Assembly: GCF_008923185.1 (NCBI RefSeq)
Contig: NZ_WBMT01000015.1
Coordinates: 62,001-126,000, forward strand
Reading direction: 5' to 3'
Length of the DNA stretch: 64,000 nucleotides
DNA from: Actinomadura rudentiformis
GTDB lineage: Bacteria > Actinomycetota > Actinomycetes > Streptosporangiales > Streptosporangiaceae
In this document: piece by piece, positions 48,252 through 57,982 of the stretch
Layout of the letters: every line of letters begins with the position of its first letter
How positions within the stretch are numbered: position 1 is the stretch's first letter
Translations under genes and position numbers: made by a program
Notes under the pieces: model-generated
Database searches by the model: none
What the model was told of the DNA's origin: nothing
What the model saw: the letters and a program-made list of their open reading frames with translations, nothing else

Positions 48252-48475
48252 GAGGCTCTCGCCTCACAGCGGGCCTTCCTGCTCGCCTCACCGCGAGCCT
48301 TCGCTCTGGCCTCAGGGCGAGCCTTCCTGGCAGCGAGCTCTCCGGGCATACACGGCGCCCTAGCGAGGGTCATGGGACAGCAGGCTGCCCATCCGCCGGG
48401 GTGCTCTTGGTCGTCGAGCGCATGCCACACCTGACCCAGCGCATGCCACACCTGACACGGGTCACGTCGGTGTCC
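48252..48475. repeat. Short 24-bp and 20-bp repeats between terminators
   Basis: Three 24-bp units beginning GCCTCA(C/G)-GCG(A/G)GCCTTC lie in tandem at about 48256-48327. Two copies of CGCATGCCACACCTGAC follow at 48419-48458. No gene is supported. Confidence 0.65.
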
Positions 48476-48502
48476 CCGCTGGCCGAAAAGAAGACGACAA
48501 AT

Positions 48503-48540
48503 TGAACGCCCGGCCCCTGGTTGCAGGGGCCGGGCGTTCA
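48503..48540 (-). terminator. Terminator of the kinase-division operon
   Basis: Perfect 17-bp arms (TGAACGCCCGGCCCCTG and complement) with a GTTG loop, 17 nt past the pknB stop. Confidence 0.9.
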
Positions 48541-48556
48541 GCGAGTGGAGGGCTTG

Positions 48557-50374
48557 TCAGCCGCCTTCGCCTCCGATGTCAGGCGGGGAGATGCCGGGCG
48601 ACGGGCTCTGTTGCTGCTCCTTGGGCGCGACGATGATGGTCACCGTCTCGCCCTGGGCGAGCGTGGAGCCGGCCGGAGGGCTCTGCTGGTAGACGAAGCC
48701 CGGCGTCACGGTGGTGCCGGGCGGCGGGGCCACGAACTCGATCTTGCACCTCAGCCGCATCCGCTTCAGCTCACCGCAGGCCGCCCTGGCGCTCTGGTTG
48801 GACAGGTCCGGGACCTCGACGTTCTCGGTGCCGCTCGAGTAGAAGACCGTGACGATCGAGTTCTTCTTGGCCTGCTCGCCGCCGGACGGGTTGGTCCGGA
48901 TGACGTTGCCCTGGTCGACGCTGTTGGAGCTCTCCTGCTTGGTGATGACCCGGAAACCCTTGGAGGTGAGCTCCTGCTGAGCGTCGTTGAGGGACCTGCC
49001 CTTGACGTCAGGGACCTCGACCGTCGAGGGCGGCTTCCTGCCCTTGGAGATGACGAGGGCCACCGGGGTCTTCGGCGGGACCTCCGCTCCCGGCGCCGGG
49101 TTGGAGCTTATGACCGAGCCGTTCTTGACCTCGCTGCTGAACTGCTCCGTGGTCTCGCCGACCGTCAGTCCCGCGGCCTCGATCGCCTTGGTCGCGGCGG
49201 ACTGCGTCTGGCCGACGATGTTCGCCGGAACGGCGACATCCGCGGGCGTGTTGCCCTTGTTATCGTCGCCGCTGCTCAGGAGCACTCCGATCAGGGCGGC
49301 GCCGCCGATGAAGAGGACGGCCAGAGTGATCCACAGTGCGGCCTTCTTGCCTCCGCCGCCGCCACGACGGTCGAGGTCCTGGTCGTCGTACTGGACCGGC
49401 GGCAGGTCATAGCCGGTGCCGACCGGGCGCTGCGACTGGGTGTGCGGCGGCATGGCGCCCATGACCTGGGTGCCCTGCGGGTACTGCTGCTGGCCGCCCA
49501 TGAGCATGGTGGAGGCGGCGGTGGACGCGATGGGCTGGCCGTGAAGGGCCCGCTGGATCTCCTGACGGAACTCCGTGGCGTCCTGGTAACGGTGGTCGGC
49601 GTCCTTTGCCATCGCCTTGAGGACGATGGCGTCGGCCCACTGGGGGATCTCGGGGTCGACCTGGGACGGCGGGACCGGCTCCTCGCGGACGTGCTGGTAG
49701 GCGATCGCCACCGGGGAGTCGCCGGTGAACGGCGGCTGGCCGGTGAGGAGCTCGTACAGCACGCAGCCCGTGGAGTAGATGTCGCTCCGTGCGTCCACGC
49801 GCTCGCCGCGCGCCTGCTCGGGCGACAGGTACTGGGCGGTGCCGATCACCTGGGCCGTCTGGGTCATCGTGGACGCCGCGTCATGCATGGCCCGGGCGAT
49901 CCCGAAGTCCATGACCTTGACCTCGTGATTGCGGGTGAGCATCACGTTGGCCGGCTTGATGTCGCGGTGCACGATCTGGCCGCGGTGGCTGTAGTCGAGG
50001 GCACGCAGGATGCCGTCGGTGATCTCCAGCGCCTTCTCGGGCATGAGCGCGCGGTTCTCCCGGAGGAGGTCGCGCAGCGTGCTGCCGTCCACGTACTCCA
50101 TGACGATGTACGGGATCGAGGTGTCGCCGATCGTGTCCTCGCCGGTGTCGTACACGGCGATGACCGACGGGTGGTTCAGCGACGCGGCCGACTGGGCCTC
50201 GCGGCGGAACCGGGCCTGGAACGTGGGGTCGCGGGCGAGGTCGGACCGGAGGGTCTTGACGGCGACCACACGATCGAGGCGCAGGTCTCGGGCACGGTAG
50301 ACCTCGGCCATGCCGCCGCGCCCGATGACGCCATCGAGCTCGTAGCGGCCGCCGAGCAGCCGAGGTTGACTCAT
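48557..50374 (-). CDS. pknB: PASTA-domain Ser/Thr protein kinase PknB
   Basis: 605 residues. Kinase domain 10-275 with GRGGMAEVY, Lys40, HRDIKPAN with Asp138, and DFG at 156-158. The activation loop Ser168-Thr169-Met-Thr171 precedes GTAQYLSPEQ. Residue numbers of the catalytic set match those of M. tuberculosis PknB. A Gly/Lys linker leads to one membrane helix (ALWITLAVLFIGGAALIGVLL) and three extracellular PASTA repeats (VPANIVGQ, VPDVKGRSL, VPDLSNQSA) that sense lipid II or muropeptides. Last gene of the minus-strand fhaA-pknB operon. It controls wall growth and division. Confidence 0.97.
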   Translation of the reverse strand: MSQPRLLGGRYELDGVIGRGGMAEVYRARDLRLDRVVAVKTLRSDLARDPTFQARFRREAQSAASLNHPSVIAVYDTGEDTIGDTSIPYIVMEYVDGSTLRDLLRENRALMPEKALEITDGILRALDYSHRGQIVHRDIKPANVMLTRNHEVKVMDFGIARAMHDAASTMTQTAQVIGTAQYLSPEQARGERVDARSDIYSTGCVLYELLTGQPPFTGDSPVAIAYQHVREEPVPPSQVDPEIPQWADAIVLKAMAKDADHRYQDATEFRQEIQRALHGQPIASTAASTMLMGGQQQYPQGTQVMGAMPPHTQSQRPVGTGYDLPPVQYDDQDLDRRGGGGGKKAALWITLAVLFIGGAALIGVLLSSGDDNKGNTPADVAVPANIVGQTQSAATKAIEAAGLTVGETTEQFSSEVKNGSVISSNPAPGAEVPPKTPVALVISKGRKPPSTVEVPDVKGRSLNDAQQELTSKGFRVITKQESSNSVDQGNVIRTNPSGGEQAKKNSIVTVFYSSGTENVEVPDLSNQSARAACGELKRMRLRCKIEFVAPPPGTTVTPGFVYQQSPPAGSTLAQGETVTIIVAPKEQQQSPSPGISPPDIGGEGG

Positions 50375-50396
50375 ATGTGCACTTTCCCTCGTACGT

Positions 50397-51716
50397 CTAC
50401 ACCTTGTCCTCCGAACCTAGCTCCCCGCTGTCGCTTGGTGAGGGAACCGGGCTCAGAGTCGGCGGAGTCGTGGTGCTTTCCGCCGGTGTGGGTGTTGGGG
50501 CGGTGGGAGTTTCCTTGGTCGGTTTCCTGGTGGGCTTCTTCTGGGACGTTTTGGACGGCCTGGAAGTTGACGGGTCGGCGGGAACTATTGGCCGCCGCCC
50601 GTTCGTTGGTCGCGGGTGTACGGTCGGTGTGGTCGTGGACGGAGGCTCGCCGCCGGGTTGTACGGCCGGCAGCGGGCTCCGGGTCTCCACGAGACCCGCC
50701 GAGCTGAAGCCGCGCCACAGTGAGCCGACCACGATGACCCCGAGCAGGACGACGCCTGCGGTCACCGAGGTGTACATCAGCGCCGAGCGTCTTTGCCCGG
50801 GCACCTCCGTGAGGTTATCCGGCGTAGCGCCGCCGTCAAACTGCGGCAAAGCCGCATGATCTCCACCGAGAACGACCTGATCTCCATCTCCACCGAGAAG
50901 CAGAGCCTGGCGGATCATCTCAGCACGGTCGGCCGTCTGGTTCGCACCCGCTGGGCGTTCGGCCGGGGCCTTGGCGAGCAACGCGGTGATCAGCGATCGA
51001 ACCCCGGCCGGGACGGACGGCGGCAGCTCCGGCGGGGCGTCGCGGACGTGCTTGAGCGCGATGCCCACGGGAGTGTCGGCGTCGAAGGGGGCGTTGCCGG
51101 TCAGGCACTCGTACGCCACCACGCCGAGCGAGTAGAGGTCCGACGCGGGAGTGATCTCCTGGCCGGAGGCCTGCTCGGGCGAGATGTAGTGGGCGGTGCC
51201 CATGACCATGCCGGTCTGCGTCTGCGAGCTCGTGGCCGACAGCGCCCGGGCGATCCCGAAATCAGTGATCTTGACCGTGCCGTCGGAGGCGATCATCAGG
51301 TTGGCCGGCTTGACGTCGCGGTGCACGATTCCGTGATCATGCGCGACCGCCAGGGCCCGGGCGGCCTGCGCGACCAGGTCGAGGGTGGCCTCGGGCGTCA
51401 GCGCGCCGGTGCGCTCAAGGATGGCCGAGAGCGGCTCGCCGGGCACCAGCTCCATGACGAAGTAGGCCCGGCCGTCCTGCTCGCCATAGTCGTACACCTG
51501 GGCGATGCCGCCGTGCCGCAGCCCGGCCGCGAAGCGCGCCTCCGCTCCGAACCGCCCGCAGGCGCGGTCGTCGGAGACCAGTTCCTGGCGCAGGAGCTTG
51601 ACCGCCACCTCGCGGGCCAGCGCCTCGTCCTCGGCCCGCCACACTTCGCCCATACCGCCGGTGGCCAGCAGCTCCAGCAGCCTGTACCGCTCGTTGAGCA
51701 GGAAGTCACCGCTCAT
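50397..51716 (-). CDS. pknA: Ser/Thr protein kinase PknA
   Basis: 439 residues. Kinase domain 10-270: ATGGMGEVW, Lys40, HRDVKPANL with Asp134, DFG at 152-154 and GTAHYISPEQASG. A membrane helix (ALMYTSVTAGVVLLGVIVV) follows, then an extracytoplasmic Pro/Thr/Ser/Lys-rich tail without PASTA repeats. It phosphorylates division proteins and works with PknB. 22 nt separate it from pknB; 198 nt from pbpA, still the same direction with no terminator seen. Confidence 0.96.
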   Translation of the reverse strand: MSGDFLLNERYRLLELLATGGMGEVWRAEDEALAREVAVKLLRQELVSDDRACGRFGAEARFAAGLRHGGIAQVYDYGEQDGRAYFVMELVPGEPLSAILERTGALTPEATLDLVAQAARALAVAHDHGIVHRDVKPANLMIASDGTVKITDFGIARALSATSSQTQTGMVMGTAHYISPEQASGQEITPASDLYSLGVVAYECLTGNAPFDADTPVGIALKHVRDAPPELPPSVPAGVRSLITALLAKAPAERPAGANQTADRAEMIRQALLLGGDGDQVVLGGDHAALPQFDGGATPDNLTEVPGQRRSALMYTSVTAGVVLLGVIVVGSLWRGFSSAGLVETRSPLPAVQPGGEPPSTTTPTVHPRPTNGRRPIVPADPSTSRPSKTSQKKPTRKPTKETPTAPTPTPAESTTTPPTLSPVPSPSDSGELGSEDKV

Positions 51717-51914
51717 GCGGCCTCCTCTGCAACCCGCGCCACCGGTGCCGACGCACCCGCACCGCCCCCACGCCGTTCGACTGAGCCGCCGTCAGTCTAG
51801 GCGCGCTCATGCCGGCGCTTGGGCGGCTTTCCGTGGTCTGCGCCACCCGGGGTGCGGCATGCGGCACCGGCGCGGCCCCGTGGGACGCGCCGGTGGGCGG
51901 GGTGGCGGGCCTGC

Positions 51915-53372
51915 TCAATCCTTGCGCACCGCCTGCATGATCTTGCCGGCGACCGGACCGGCGAACTCGCCGCCGGAGCCGTCGCCCACGGTGTAGACGG
52001 CGAAGGCGTAGCGGGGGTTCTCGACGGGGGCGAAGCCCACGAACCAGCGGTTGTTGAACTCGACGCCGTCGATGTCGGCGGTGCCCGTCTTGCCGGCGAT
52101 GTTGAACTGGGCCAGCGACTTGCCGGTGCCGGAACGGACGACCTCGCGCATCAGGTCGGCCAGCTGGTCGGCGCTGCCGGCGGACATGGCCTGGCCGAAC
52201 TCCTTCGGGTCGGCTTCCTCGATGACGTTCTGGCTGTCACCGGACACGACCTTCTCCATCAGGTAGGGCTTCATGATCTTGCCCTTGTTGGCCGCGGCGG
52301 CGGCGACCATCGCCATGTGCAGGGGGGTGGCGGAGTTGCTTCCCTGGCCGATGGACGCCAGGGCCGTCTGGGCGCCGTCGGCGTTGGGCAGGGTGAAGGT
52401 GCTCTTGGCGGACGACATGTTCGGCTCCACCTCGATGCGCTGGTCATAGCCGAACTTCTTCGCCGTGTCGGTGACCTTGTCCTTACCGAGTTGCTGCGAG
52501 CCCAGGATGCCGTAGGTGGTGTTGCAGGACTCGGCGAACGTGACGATGAGCGGGGCCTGGCCCTGCTCGCAGGCGCCGCCTTCGTGGCTGTTGGGCAGCG
52601 TGGTGTTCGTCCCTGGCAGCAGGAAGGTCTTGGGCGCCGGGACGCTGCTGTCCTTACTGATCCCGTTCTCCAGGGCGCTGGCGGCGACCACTGCCTTGAA
52701 CGACGAGCCGGGGAAGTTGACCTCGCTCATCGCCTTGTCGACGTTGGGCTTGGCCCGATCCCGGTTCATGGCGTCGAACCGCTTGACGCCTGCTTCACCC
52801 GTCTGCGGGGCGACCGTCGTCGGGTCGTAGGAGGGGAACGAGGCCAGCACCTTGAGCGCGCCGGTCTTGATGTCCATCACCACGGCCCCGCCCTCGCGGG
52901 TCGTGCTGGCCTTGAGCGCGTTGTAGGCGACGCGCTGGGCCTGCGGGTCGATCGTGGTCTGGACGTTGGCGGCCTTGGCCTTCTTGCCGATGAACGTGTC
53001 GAACCACTCCTGGTTCGCAAGGCGCTTGTCCTGGCCGCTGAGCAGCAGGTTGTAGGCCCTCTCCAGCCCGCCGGAGCCCCCCGAGTTGGTGAAGTAGCCG
53101 GTGATCGGGGCGAAGATCTCGCCGTCCTTGTAGACCCGGCCGTACTTGGGGTTGCTCTTCTTGGTCTCGATCGACGTCACCAGGACGTCCGGGCCGGCCA
53201 TGATCGTGCCGCGCGGCTCGTTGAAGAGGTTGAGGTACTGGCGCGCGTTGTTGCGATCGGTGCGGAGCTTGTCCGCCTGGCTGCCCTGCACGTAGTTGAC
53301 CTGTGCCATCAGCCCGAAGAACAGCAACAGGCCGAAGATCGCCACTCGGCGAAGCGGCTTGTCCATGTTCAT
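51915..53372 (-). CDS. pbpA: Penicillin-binding protein PbpA (class B transpeptidase)
   Basis: 485 residues. N-terminal membrane anchor (VAIFGLLLFFGLMAQVNYV), a PBP dimer-like domain to about 130, and the transpeptidase domain with Ser223-Ser-Phe-Lys226, Ser283-Cys-Asn285 and Lys429-Thr-Gly431. It cross-links peptidoglycan with its SEDS partner RodA, encoded directly upstream. The start at 53372 (MNMDKPLRR) is favoured over GTG 53387 by GGAG spacing. Confidence 0.95.
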   Translation of the reverse strand: MNMDKPLRRVAIFGLLLFFGLMAQVNYVQGSQADKLRTDRNNARQYLNLFNEPRGTIMAGPDVLVTSIETKKSNPKYGRVYKDGEIFAPITGYFTNSGGSGGLERAYNLLLSGQDKRLANQEWFDTFIGKKAKAANVQTTIDPQAQRVAYNALKASTTREGGAVVMDIKTGALKVLASFPSYDPTTVAPQTGEAGVKRFDAMNRDRAKPNVDKAMSEVNFPGSSFKAVVAASALENGISKDSSVPAPKTFLLPGTNTTLPNSHEGGACEQGQAPLIVTFAESCNTTYGILGSQQLGKDKVTDTAKKFGYDQRIEVEPNMSSAKSTFTLPNADGAQTALASIGQGSNSATPLHMAMVAAAAANKGKIMKPYLMEKVVSGDSQNVIEEADPKEFGQAMSAGSADQLADLMREVVRSGTGKSLAQFNIAGKTGTADIDGVEFNNRWFVGFAPVENPRYAFAVYTVGDGSGGEFAGPVAGKIMQAVRKD

Positions 53373-53424
53373 GAGTGATCGCTCCACATCCTGCGTTCGA
53401 CGGGCGTGCCGTTCATGACGTTCC

Positions 53425-55011
53425 CTACCTCGTGCTCACGATCTGGGTCATGCCCTCGTCCTGGATCGCCTGCGGGGCGGGCTTGCGCGCGTCGTGGCTC
53501 ATCCGGACCAGGATCGCGATCAGGATCCAGTTCGCCATCAGCGAGGACCCACCCTGCGAGAGGAACGGTGTCGTCAGACCGGTGAGCGGGATGAGCCTGG
53601 TCACGCCACCGACGATGACGAACACCTGCAATGCCAGTACGAACGAGACTCCACCCGCGAAAAGTTTCAGGAACGGGTCGCGAGCGGCGATGGCGGTCTT
53701 CATACCGCGTTGCACGATCAGCGCGTATACCAGCAGCAACACCATCAACCCGGTCAGGCCGAGCTCCTCGCCCAGCGAGTCGAAGATGAAGTCGCTGAAG
53801 GACAAAGGTGTGCGCCAGGGCTCGCCCTGGCCGAGGCCGGTGCCGAGGACGCCGCCCTCGCCGAGCGAGAACAGGCCCTTCAGCAGCTGGCCGCTGTCGG
53901 AGTATTCACCGCCGAGCTTCCTGCATGCGGTCTGGCCCGGGAGTTGGCTGCCGGCGGCTGCGGCCTGCTTGTAGAGGTCGGTGTCGGGATTGACCGGAAC
54001 GACCTCACCGCTCTTGACCAGGCAGCCGCCGTCGAAGTACGGGCCGGGGTTCTGCCAGATGTCGATGCGCTGGTTGACGTGGCCCATGAACGGCAGCAGC
54101 GTGGCGACGAAGATGCCGATGGCGAGCAGACCGACACCGATCATGACCCAGGAGACCCGCTGCGTGGCGATGTAGAGCATCGACACGAACAGTCCGAAGT
54201 AGAGCAGCGCGGTGCCCAGGTCCTTTTGGACGAACAGCACGCCCAGGGCGAAGAACCAGATCACCATGATCGGGCCCAGGTCACGGGCGCGGGGCAGGCT
54301 GAGCGGCCCGATCTTCTTGCCGATCAGCGACATCGCCTGCCGTTTGTTGACCAGATAGCCCGCGAAGAAGACGACCAGCATCAGCTTGGCGAACTCGCCG
54401 GGCTGCACCGAGAACGGGCCGATGAAGATCCAGACACGGGCGCCGTTCACCTGGCCGCCGAGCCCCGGGACGATGGGCAGCAGCAGGAGGATCATGGCCG
54501 AGAGGCCGACGATGTAGGTGTAGCGCTGCATGGTCTTGGGGCTGATCGCGAAGCGGCCCTCACCGTTCTTGGTGTCCCGCATGATCAGCACCGCCACCAC
54601 GAACATGGCGATCCCGATGAACGTCCACATCAGCTGGCCGGGTGCGGACGCCTCGTCCTCGGCCAGCTTCTGGCCGGCCGCCCTGGCGTCGAGCTTGGTC
54701 TTGCTGGTGTCCAGGTCGAGCCGGTAGATCATCGCCAGGCCGATCCCGTTCAGCGCCACCGCCAGCGGCAGCAGCAACGGGTCGGCGTACGGGGCGAACT
54801 TCGCCTGGACGAAGTAGGCCGCGAAGCCCAGGATGACCAGGCCGCCGCCGTACAGGGGAAGCCCGAGCGGGAGGCGGCCGTCGCGCGCCAGGCCGACCTC
54901 GGCGAAGGCGGACAGCGTCAGCACCATCGCGAAGATCAGCAGCGCCAGTGACGCCGCGTTCCGTTTCGTGTACGGAAGCTGTGCTCGGATCTGCTGTCCG
55001 ATCGAACTCAT
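53425..55011 (-). CDS. rodA: SEDS-family peptidoglycan glycosyltransferase RodA
   Basis: 528 residues with 10-12 membrane helices. SEDS hallmarks: VQPGEFAKLMLVVFFAGYL, FVQKDLGTALLYFG with the catalytic-region Asp, LPFMGHVNQRIDIW and the long extracellular loop containing FDSLGEELGLTGL (the FSxxGEE-type motif). It polymerises glycan strands. The ATG overlaps the pstP stop (ATGA at 55008-55011), so the two are translationally coupled. 52 nt separate it from pbpA. Confidence 0.95.
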   Translation of the reverse strand: MSSIGQQIRAQLPYTKRNAASLALLIFAMVLTLSAFAEVGLARDGRLPLGLPLYGGGLVILGFAAYFVQAKFAPYADPLLLPLAVALNGIGLAMIYRLDLDTSKTKLDARAAGQKLAEDEASAPGQLMWTFIGIAMFVVAVLIMRDTKNGEGRFAISPKTMQRYTYIVGLSAMILLLLPIVPGLGGQVNGARVWIFIGPFSVQPGEFAKLMLVVFFAGYLVNKRQAMSLIGKKIGPLSLPRARDLGPIMVIWFFALGVLFVQKDLGTALLYFGLFVSMLYIATQRVSWVMIGVGLLAIGIFVATLLPFMGHVNQRIDIWQNPGPYFDGGCLVKSGEVVPVNPDTDLYKQAAAAGSQLPGQTACRKLGGEYSDSGQLLKGLFSLGEGGVLGTGLGQGEPWRTPLSFSDFIFDSLGEELGLTGLMVLLLVYALIVQRGMKTAIAARDPFLKLFAGGVSFVLALQVFVIVGGVTRLIPLTGLTTPFLSQGGSSLMANWILIAILVRMSHDARKPAPQAIQDEGMTQIVSTR

Positions 55012-56609
55012 TGCTTGTTGGCCCCGTCCTGCGGGCAGTCCTTGACCTGCGGGTCCTTGGCCACGCACCGGTCCCGGAGCCGGGTCAGGTCGATCAGCTT
55101 CCGGTCGGCGGCGGCGACCCCGATGAACGAGTACATGCCCTTCGTCACGGCGTCGGCGTCGGCCTGGGGCAGCTCGGCCGTCTTCAGCTCGCTGGTCTTG
55201 ACCTTGGCTTCCTTGCAGCTCTTCTGTTCGCGGCCCTTGATGATGACCACCTTGCCGCCCTCCTGCTGGAGGGAGTACTTGCAGACGACCGCCTTGAGGT
55301 CGTTGACGGCGGCGGGGCCCTTGACCTCGTAGGTGTCCTGGACGGCCTGGGCCCGGTCGACGGGCAGATCGGCGAGCAGGATCGGCGGGTTGGGCTGGTC
55401 CCTCTGGGCGGCCTTCTTGGACAGGGGAAGGCCCGGGACCTTCTGGGGAGTGCCGCGGAAGAGGACGGCCTGCCCGTTCTCCGCGCCGATGTAGTAGCCG
55501 CCCTGCAGGTACCTCACGACGGCGAAACCGCCGGCGATGAGCGCAATCACGACAACGCCGGCGGTCACGATCAGCCAGGTCCAGCGGCGGATGCCACCGC
55601 CGGTGGCCCGCCGCTCGTCGCGCCGCGACATCGGCTGCGGCATCGTGCCGGGAGGCGGTGCCGCGCCCATCGGCTCGTTCATCGGGCCGGCTGGAGGCGG
55701 CGGCATCTCGTCCACCGCGACCGGCGGCTGAGGCATGGTGTCGCGCAGTTGCGCGGCGCGTCCGGCCGGCGTGTCGACCGCCGTGGGGGCCGCGCCGCCG
55801 GGACCGCCTCCGGGCGGCTCCGACGCGGGCGTGGCGTTGGCCGCCGCCCCCACCGCTCGTCCGGGACCGGTCGGCGGCTGCTGCTGGCCCAGGTCGACGA
55901 CGTCGGCCACCACGCAGGTGATGTTGTCGGGGCCGCCGCCGCGGTTGGCCAGGTCGATCAGGTTGCGGACCGCCTGGTCGGCGTCGTCCACATCGGTGAG
56001 CACCTGGAAGATCGTCTCGGCGGTGACCACGCTGGACAGGCCGTCGGAGCACAGCAGATAGCGGTCGCCGACCTTGGCCTCGCGCAGCGACAGGTCGGGG
56101 TCGACCTCGCCCCGGCCGTCGAGCGCGCGCAACAACAATGAGCGCTGGGGGTGCGACGCCGCCTCGTCCGGGCTGATCCGGCCCTCGTCCACGAGCGACT
56201 GGACGAGGGTGTGGTCGTGCGTGATCTGGAACAGGCTGCCGTCGCGCAGCAGATAGGCGCGGGAGTCGCCGATGTGCACCAGCGCGACCTGGTTGCCCGC
56301 CCACAACATCGCCGTCAGCGTGGTGCCCATGCCCTGCAGGGCGGGGTCGGACTCCACGATGCGGTGCAGGTTGTCGTTGGCCGATTTGACCGTGTGCTCG
56401 AGCGCGGCCAGCAGCTCGGTGGCGGGCAGCTCCTTGTCGAGCTTGCGGAGCGCCTCGATGGCGGCGGCACTGGCGATCTCGCCGCCGACGTGCCCGCCCA
56501 TCCCGTCGGCCACCGCGAGCAGGTGGGCGCCCGCGTAGGCCGAGTCCTCGTTGCCCTCGCGCAGCATGCCTACGTCGGAGCGCGCGGCGTAGCGGATTCC
56601 CAGAGTCAT
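55008..56609 (-). CDS. pstP: PP2C-family Ser/Thr phosphatase PstP
   Basis: 533 residues. PPM/PP2C domain 1-240: GNEDSAYAG, VADGMGGHVGGE (metal Asp/Gly), IGDSRAYLLRDG, LLCSDGLSSVV and GGGPDNITCVV. A Pro/Ala linker, one membrane helix (WTWLIVTAGVVVIALIAGGF) and an extracellular domain of about 180 residues follow. It reverses PknA/PknB phosphorylation. Start overlaps the fhaB stop (ATGA at 56606-56609). Confidence 0.96.
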   Translation of the reverse strand: MTLGIRYAARSDVGMLREGNEDSAYAGAHLLAVADGMGGHVGGEIASAAAIEALRKLDKELPATELLAALEHTVKSANDNLHRIVESDPALQGMGTTLTAMLWAGNQVALVHIGDSRAYLLRDGSLFQITHDHTLVQSLVDEGRISPDEAASHPQRSLLLRALDGRGEVDPDLSLREAKVGDRYLLCSDGLSSVVTAETIFQVLTDVDDADQAVRNLIDLANRGGGPDNITCVVADVVDLGQQQPPTGPGRAVGAAANATPASEPPGGGPGGAAPTAVDTPAGRAAQLRDTMPQPPVAVDEMPPPPAGPMNEPMGAAPPPGTMPQPMSRRDERRATGGGIRRWTWLIVTAGVVVIALIAGGFAVVRYLQGGYYIGAENGQAVLFRGTPQKVPGLPLSKKAAQRDQPNPPILLADLPVDRAQAVQDTYEVKGPAAVNDLKAVVCKYSLQQEGGKVVIIKGREQKSCKEAKVKTSELKTAELPQADADAVTKGMYSFIGVAAADRKLIDLTRLRDRCVAKDPQVKDCPQDGANKQ

Positions 56610-57085
56610 TTGCGCAGCTCGATCACGGTCTTGCCGATACGGACCGGCACGCCCGGGGGCACCGGCATCGGCCGGCTCACCTTCGTGCGGCCGAGGTAGG
56701 TGCCATTGGTCGACCCGAGATCTTCCACGATCCACTGACCGTCCTGCGCGTAAATTCGGGCATGCCGGCTCGAAGCGTAGTCGTCGGTCACCACCAGCGT
56801 GGCGTCATTCGCCCGACCGATGGTGATCGGCACCCCCGTGAGGTCTATGACGGTCCCTGCCCGTTCGCCTTGGACGACGACCAGTTTCGTCGGGGCGCTG
56901 CGCTGCTGCTGAGCCCGCGGCTGCTTGGGCAGCTTGGCCGCTCTGGCAGGCTGGGGCTGGGCGGCCCGCGTGGCAGCCTTCGAACCGAACAGGTCGGCCC
57001 GGATCACACCGACGGCCGCGATGACGAAGAGCCAGAGCACCGCGAGGAATGCCAGCTTTATCAGCGTGAGGGTGAATGGGGTCAT
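56606..57085 (-). CDS. fhaB: FHA-domain protein FhaB (FipA)
   Basis: 159 residues: N-terminal membrane helix (LIKLAFLAVLWLFVIAAVGV), basic linker (RAAKLPKQPRAQQQR), and a C-terminal FHA domain (ITIGRANDATLVVTDDYASS, RHARIY, DLGSTNGTYLG). The Arg, Ser and Asn residues that bind phosphothreonine are present. In mycobacteria FipA links FtsZ and FtsQ under PknA control. Eleven nt after fhaA. Confidence 0.95.
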   Translation of the reverse strand: MTPFTLTLIKLAFLAVLWLFVIAAVGVIRADLFGSKAATRAAQPQPARAAKLPKQPRAQQQRSAPTKLVVVQGERAGTVIDLTGVPITIGRANDATLVVTDDYASSRHARIYAQDGQWIVEDLGSTNGTYLGRTKVSRPMPVPPGVPVRIGKTVIELRK

Positions 57086-57096
57086 CGGAGTCGGGG

Positions 57097-57849
57097 TTAC
57101 TCCCTGTCGCGGCGGAACACAAGGGTCGTTCGGCCCATCGTGACGCGGGAACCGTCGACGAGCGTCACCCGCCGTATTGGTTGACCGTTTACGAAAGAGC
57201 CATTGGTCGACCCTAGATCCACGAGAACGATTTCGGGACCTTCTACGCGGATCTCGGCATGGTGCCGGGATACGCCCGGGTCGACGAGTCGCAGGTCGCA
57301 GTCGGTGCCGCGGCCCAGCAAGGTCACCGGAGTATTGATCTCATACGTGCGTTGCGTCGCGGGCGTGCCCTCCACGGCCGTGGTGACCAACAGCCGCGGA
57401 TTGCCGCCGAACGCCCCCGCCGGGCCCCGTGGCACGTCCGTCGGCGGCTGGCGGATCTCGCCGCCCTCCACCGTCGTGCCGCGGATGACGCCGGACCTGA
57501 TCCGGAACATGCCCGTGGCCAGATCGCCGGCGTTCTCGAAACGGACACGCACCGGCCCCACGAAGGAGTACCCCTGCTCCTTCGCGTACTCGCGGGCCAG
57601 ATTCGCCAGCTCCTGGCTCAGGCTGTCTGCGTACACCTGTAGCCGCTGGCCGTCCTGTTCCGAGATCTCGACGACGAAGTCGTTCGGCACCAGCGTCCGG
57701 CCCTGAGCCACGATCGCAGCGCGATCGTCCATCTCGCGCTGGACAGCACTGGCCACCTCGACCGGCTGCAGCTCAGACTTGAAGGCCCGGGCGAAGGCTC
57801 CTTCGACCATGCCCTCAAGCCTTCGCTCGAAGCGCTGAATGACGCCCAC
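57097..57849 (-). CDS. fhaA: FHA-domain protein FhaA with DUF3662 domain
   Basis: 250 residues from a GTG preceded by GGAGGT. The N-terminal DUF3662 domain (about 1-120: VIQRFERRLEGMVEGAFARA, LVPNDFVVEISEQD, YSFVGPVRVRFE) leads through a short linker to an FHA domain at about 170-248 (VTLLGRGTDCDLRLVDPGVS, RHHAEI, DLGSTNGSFVN). FhaA binds phosphorylated MviN and restrains wall synthesis. The linker is much shorter than in mycobacteria. First gene of the minus-strand operon. Confidence 0.95.
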   Translation of the reverse strand: MGVIQRFERRLEGMVEGAFARAFKSELQPVEVASAVQREMDDRAAIVAQGRTLVPNDFVVEISEQDGQRLQVYADSLSQELANLAREYAKEQGYSFVGPVRVRFENAGDLATGMFRIRSGVIRGTTVEGGEIRQPPTDVPRGPAGAFGGNPRLLVTTAVEGTPATQRTYEINTPVTLLGRGTDCDLRLVDPGVSRHHAEIRVEGPEIVLVDLGSTNGSFVNGQPIRRVTLVDGSRVTMGRTTLVFRRDRE

Positions 57850-57982
57850 GGGCACCTCCCTTCCCCACTGGTAGACGATCGTATCGGTGCGAAGGTTCGC
57901 TCCAAGTATCTGGATACCTAACCACTGCTGGGCACGTGCTAGCCTTTTCGAGCACGCCCCAAGTGGGCCGATGCGACACCCT

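Noticed and set aside
48521..50707. 728-codon + ORF opposite pknB
   Set aside because: It is the antisense shadow of pknB, caused by high GC codon bias. pknB has full kinase and PASTA motifs.
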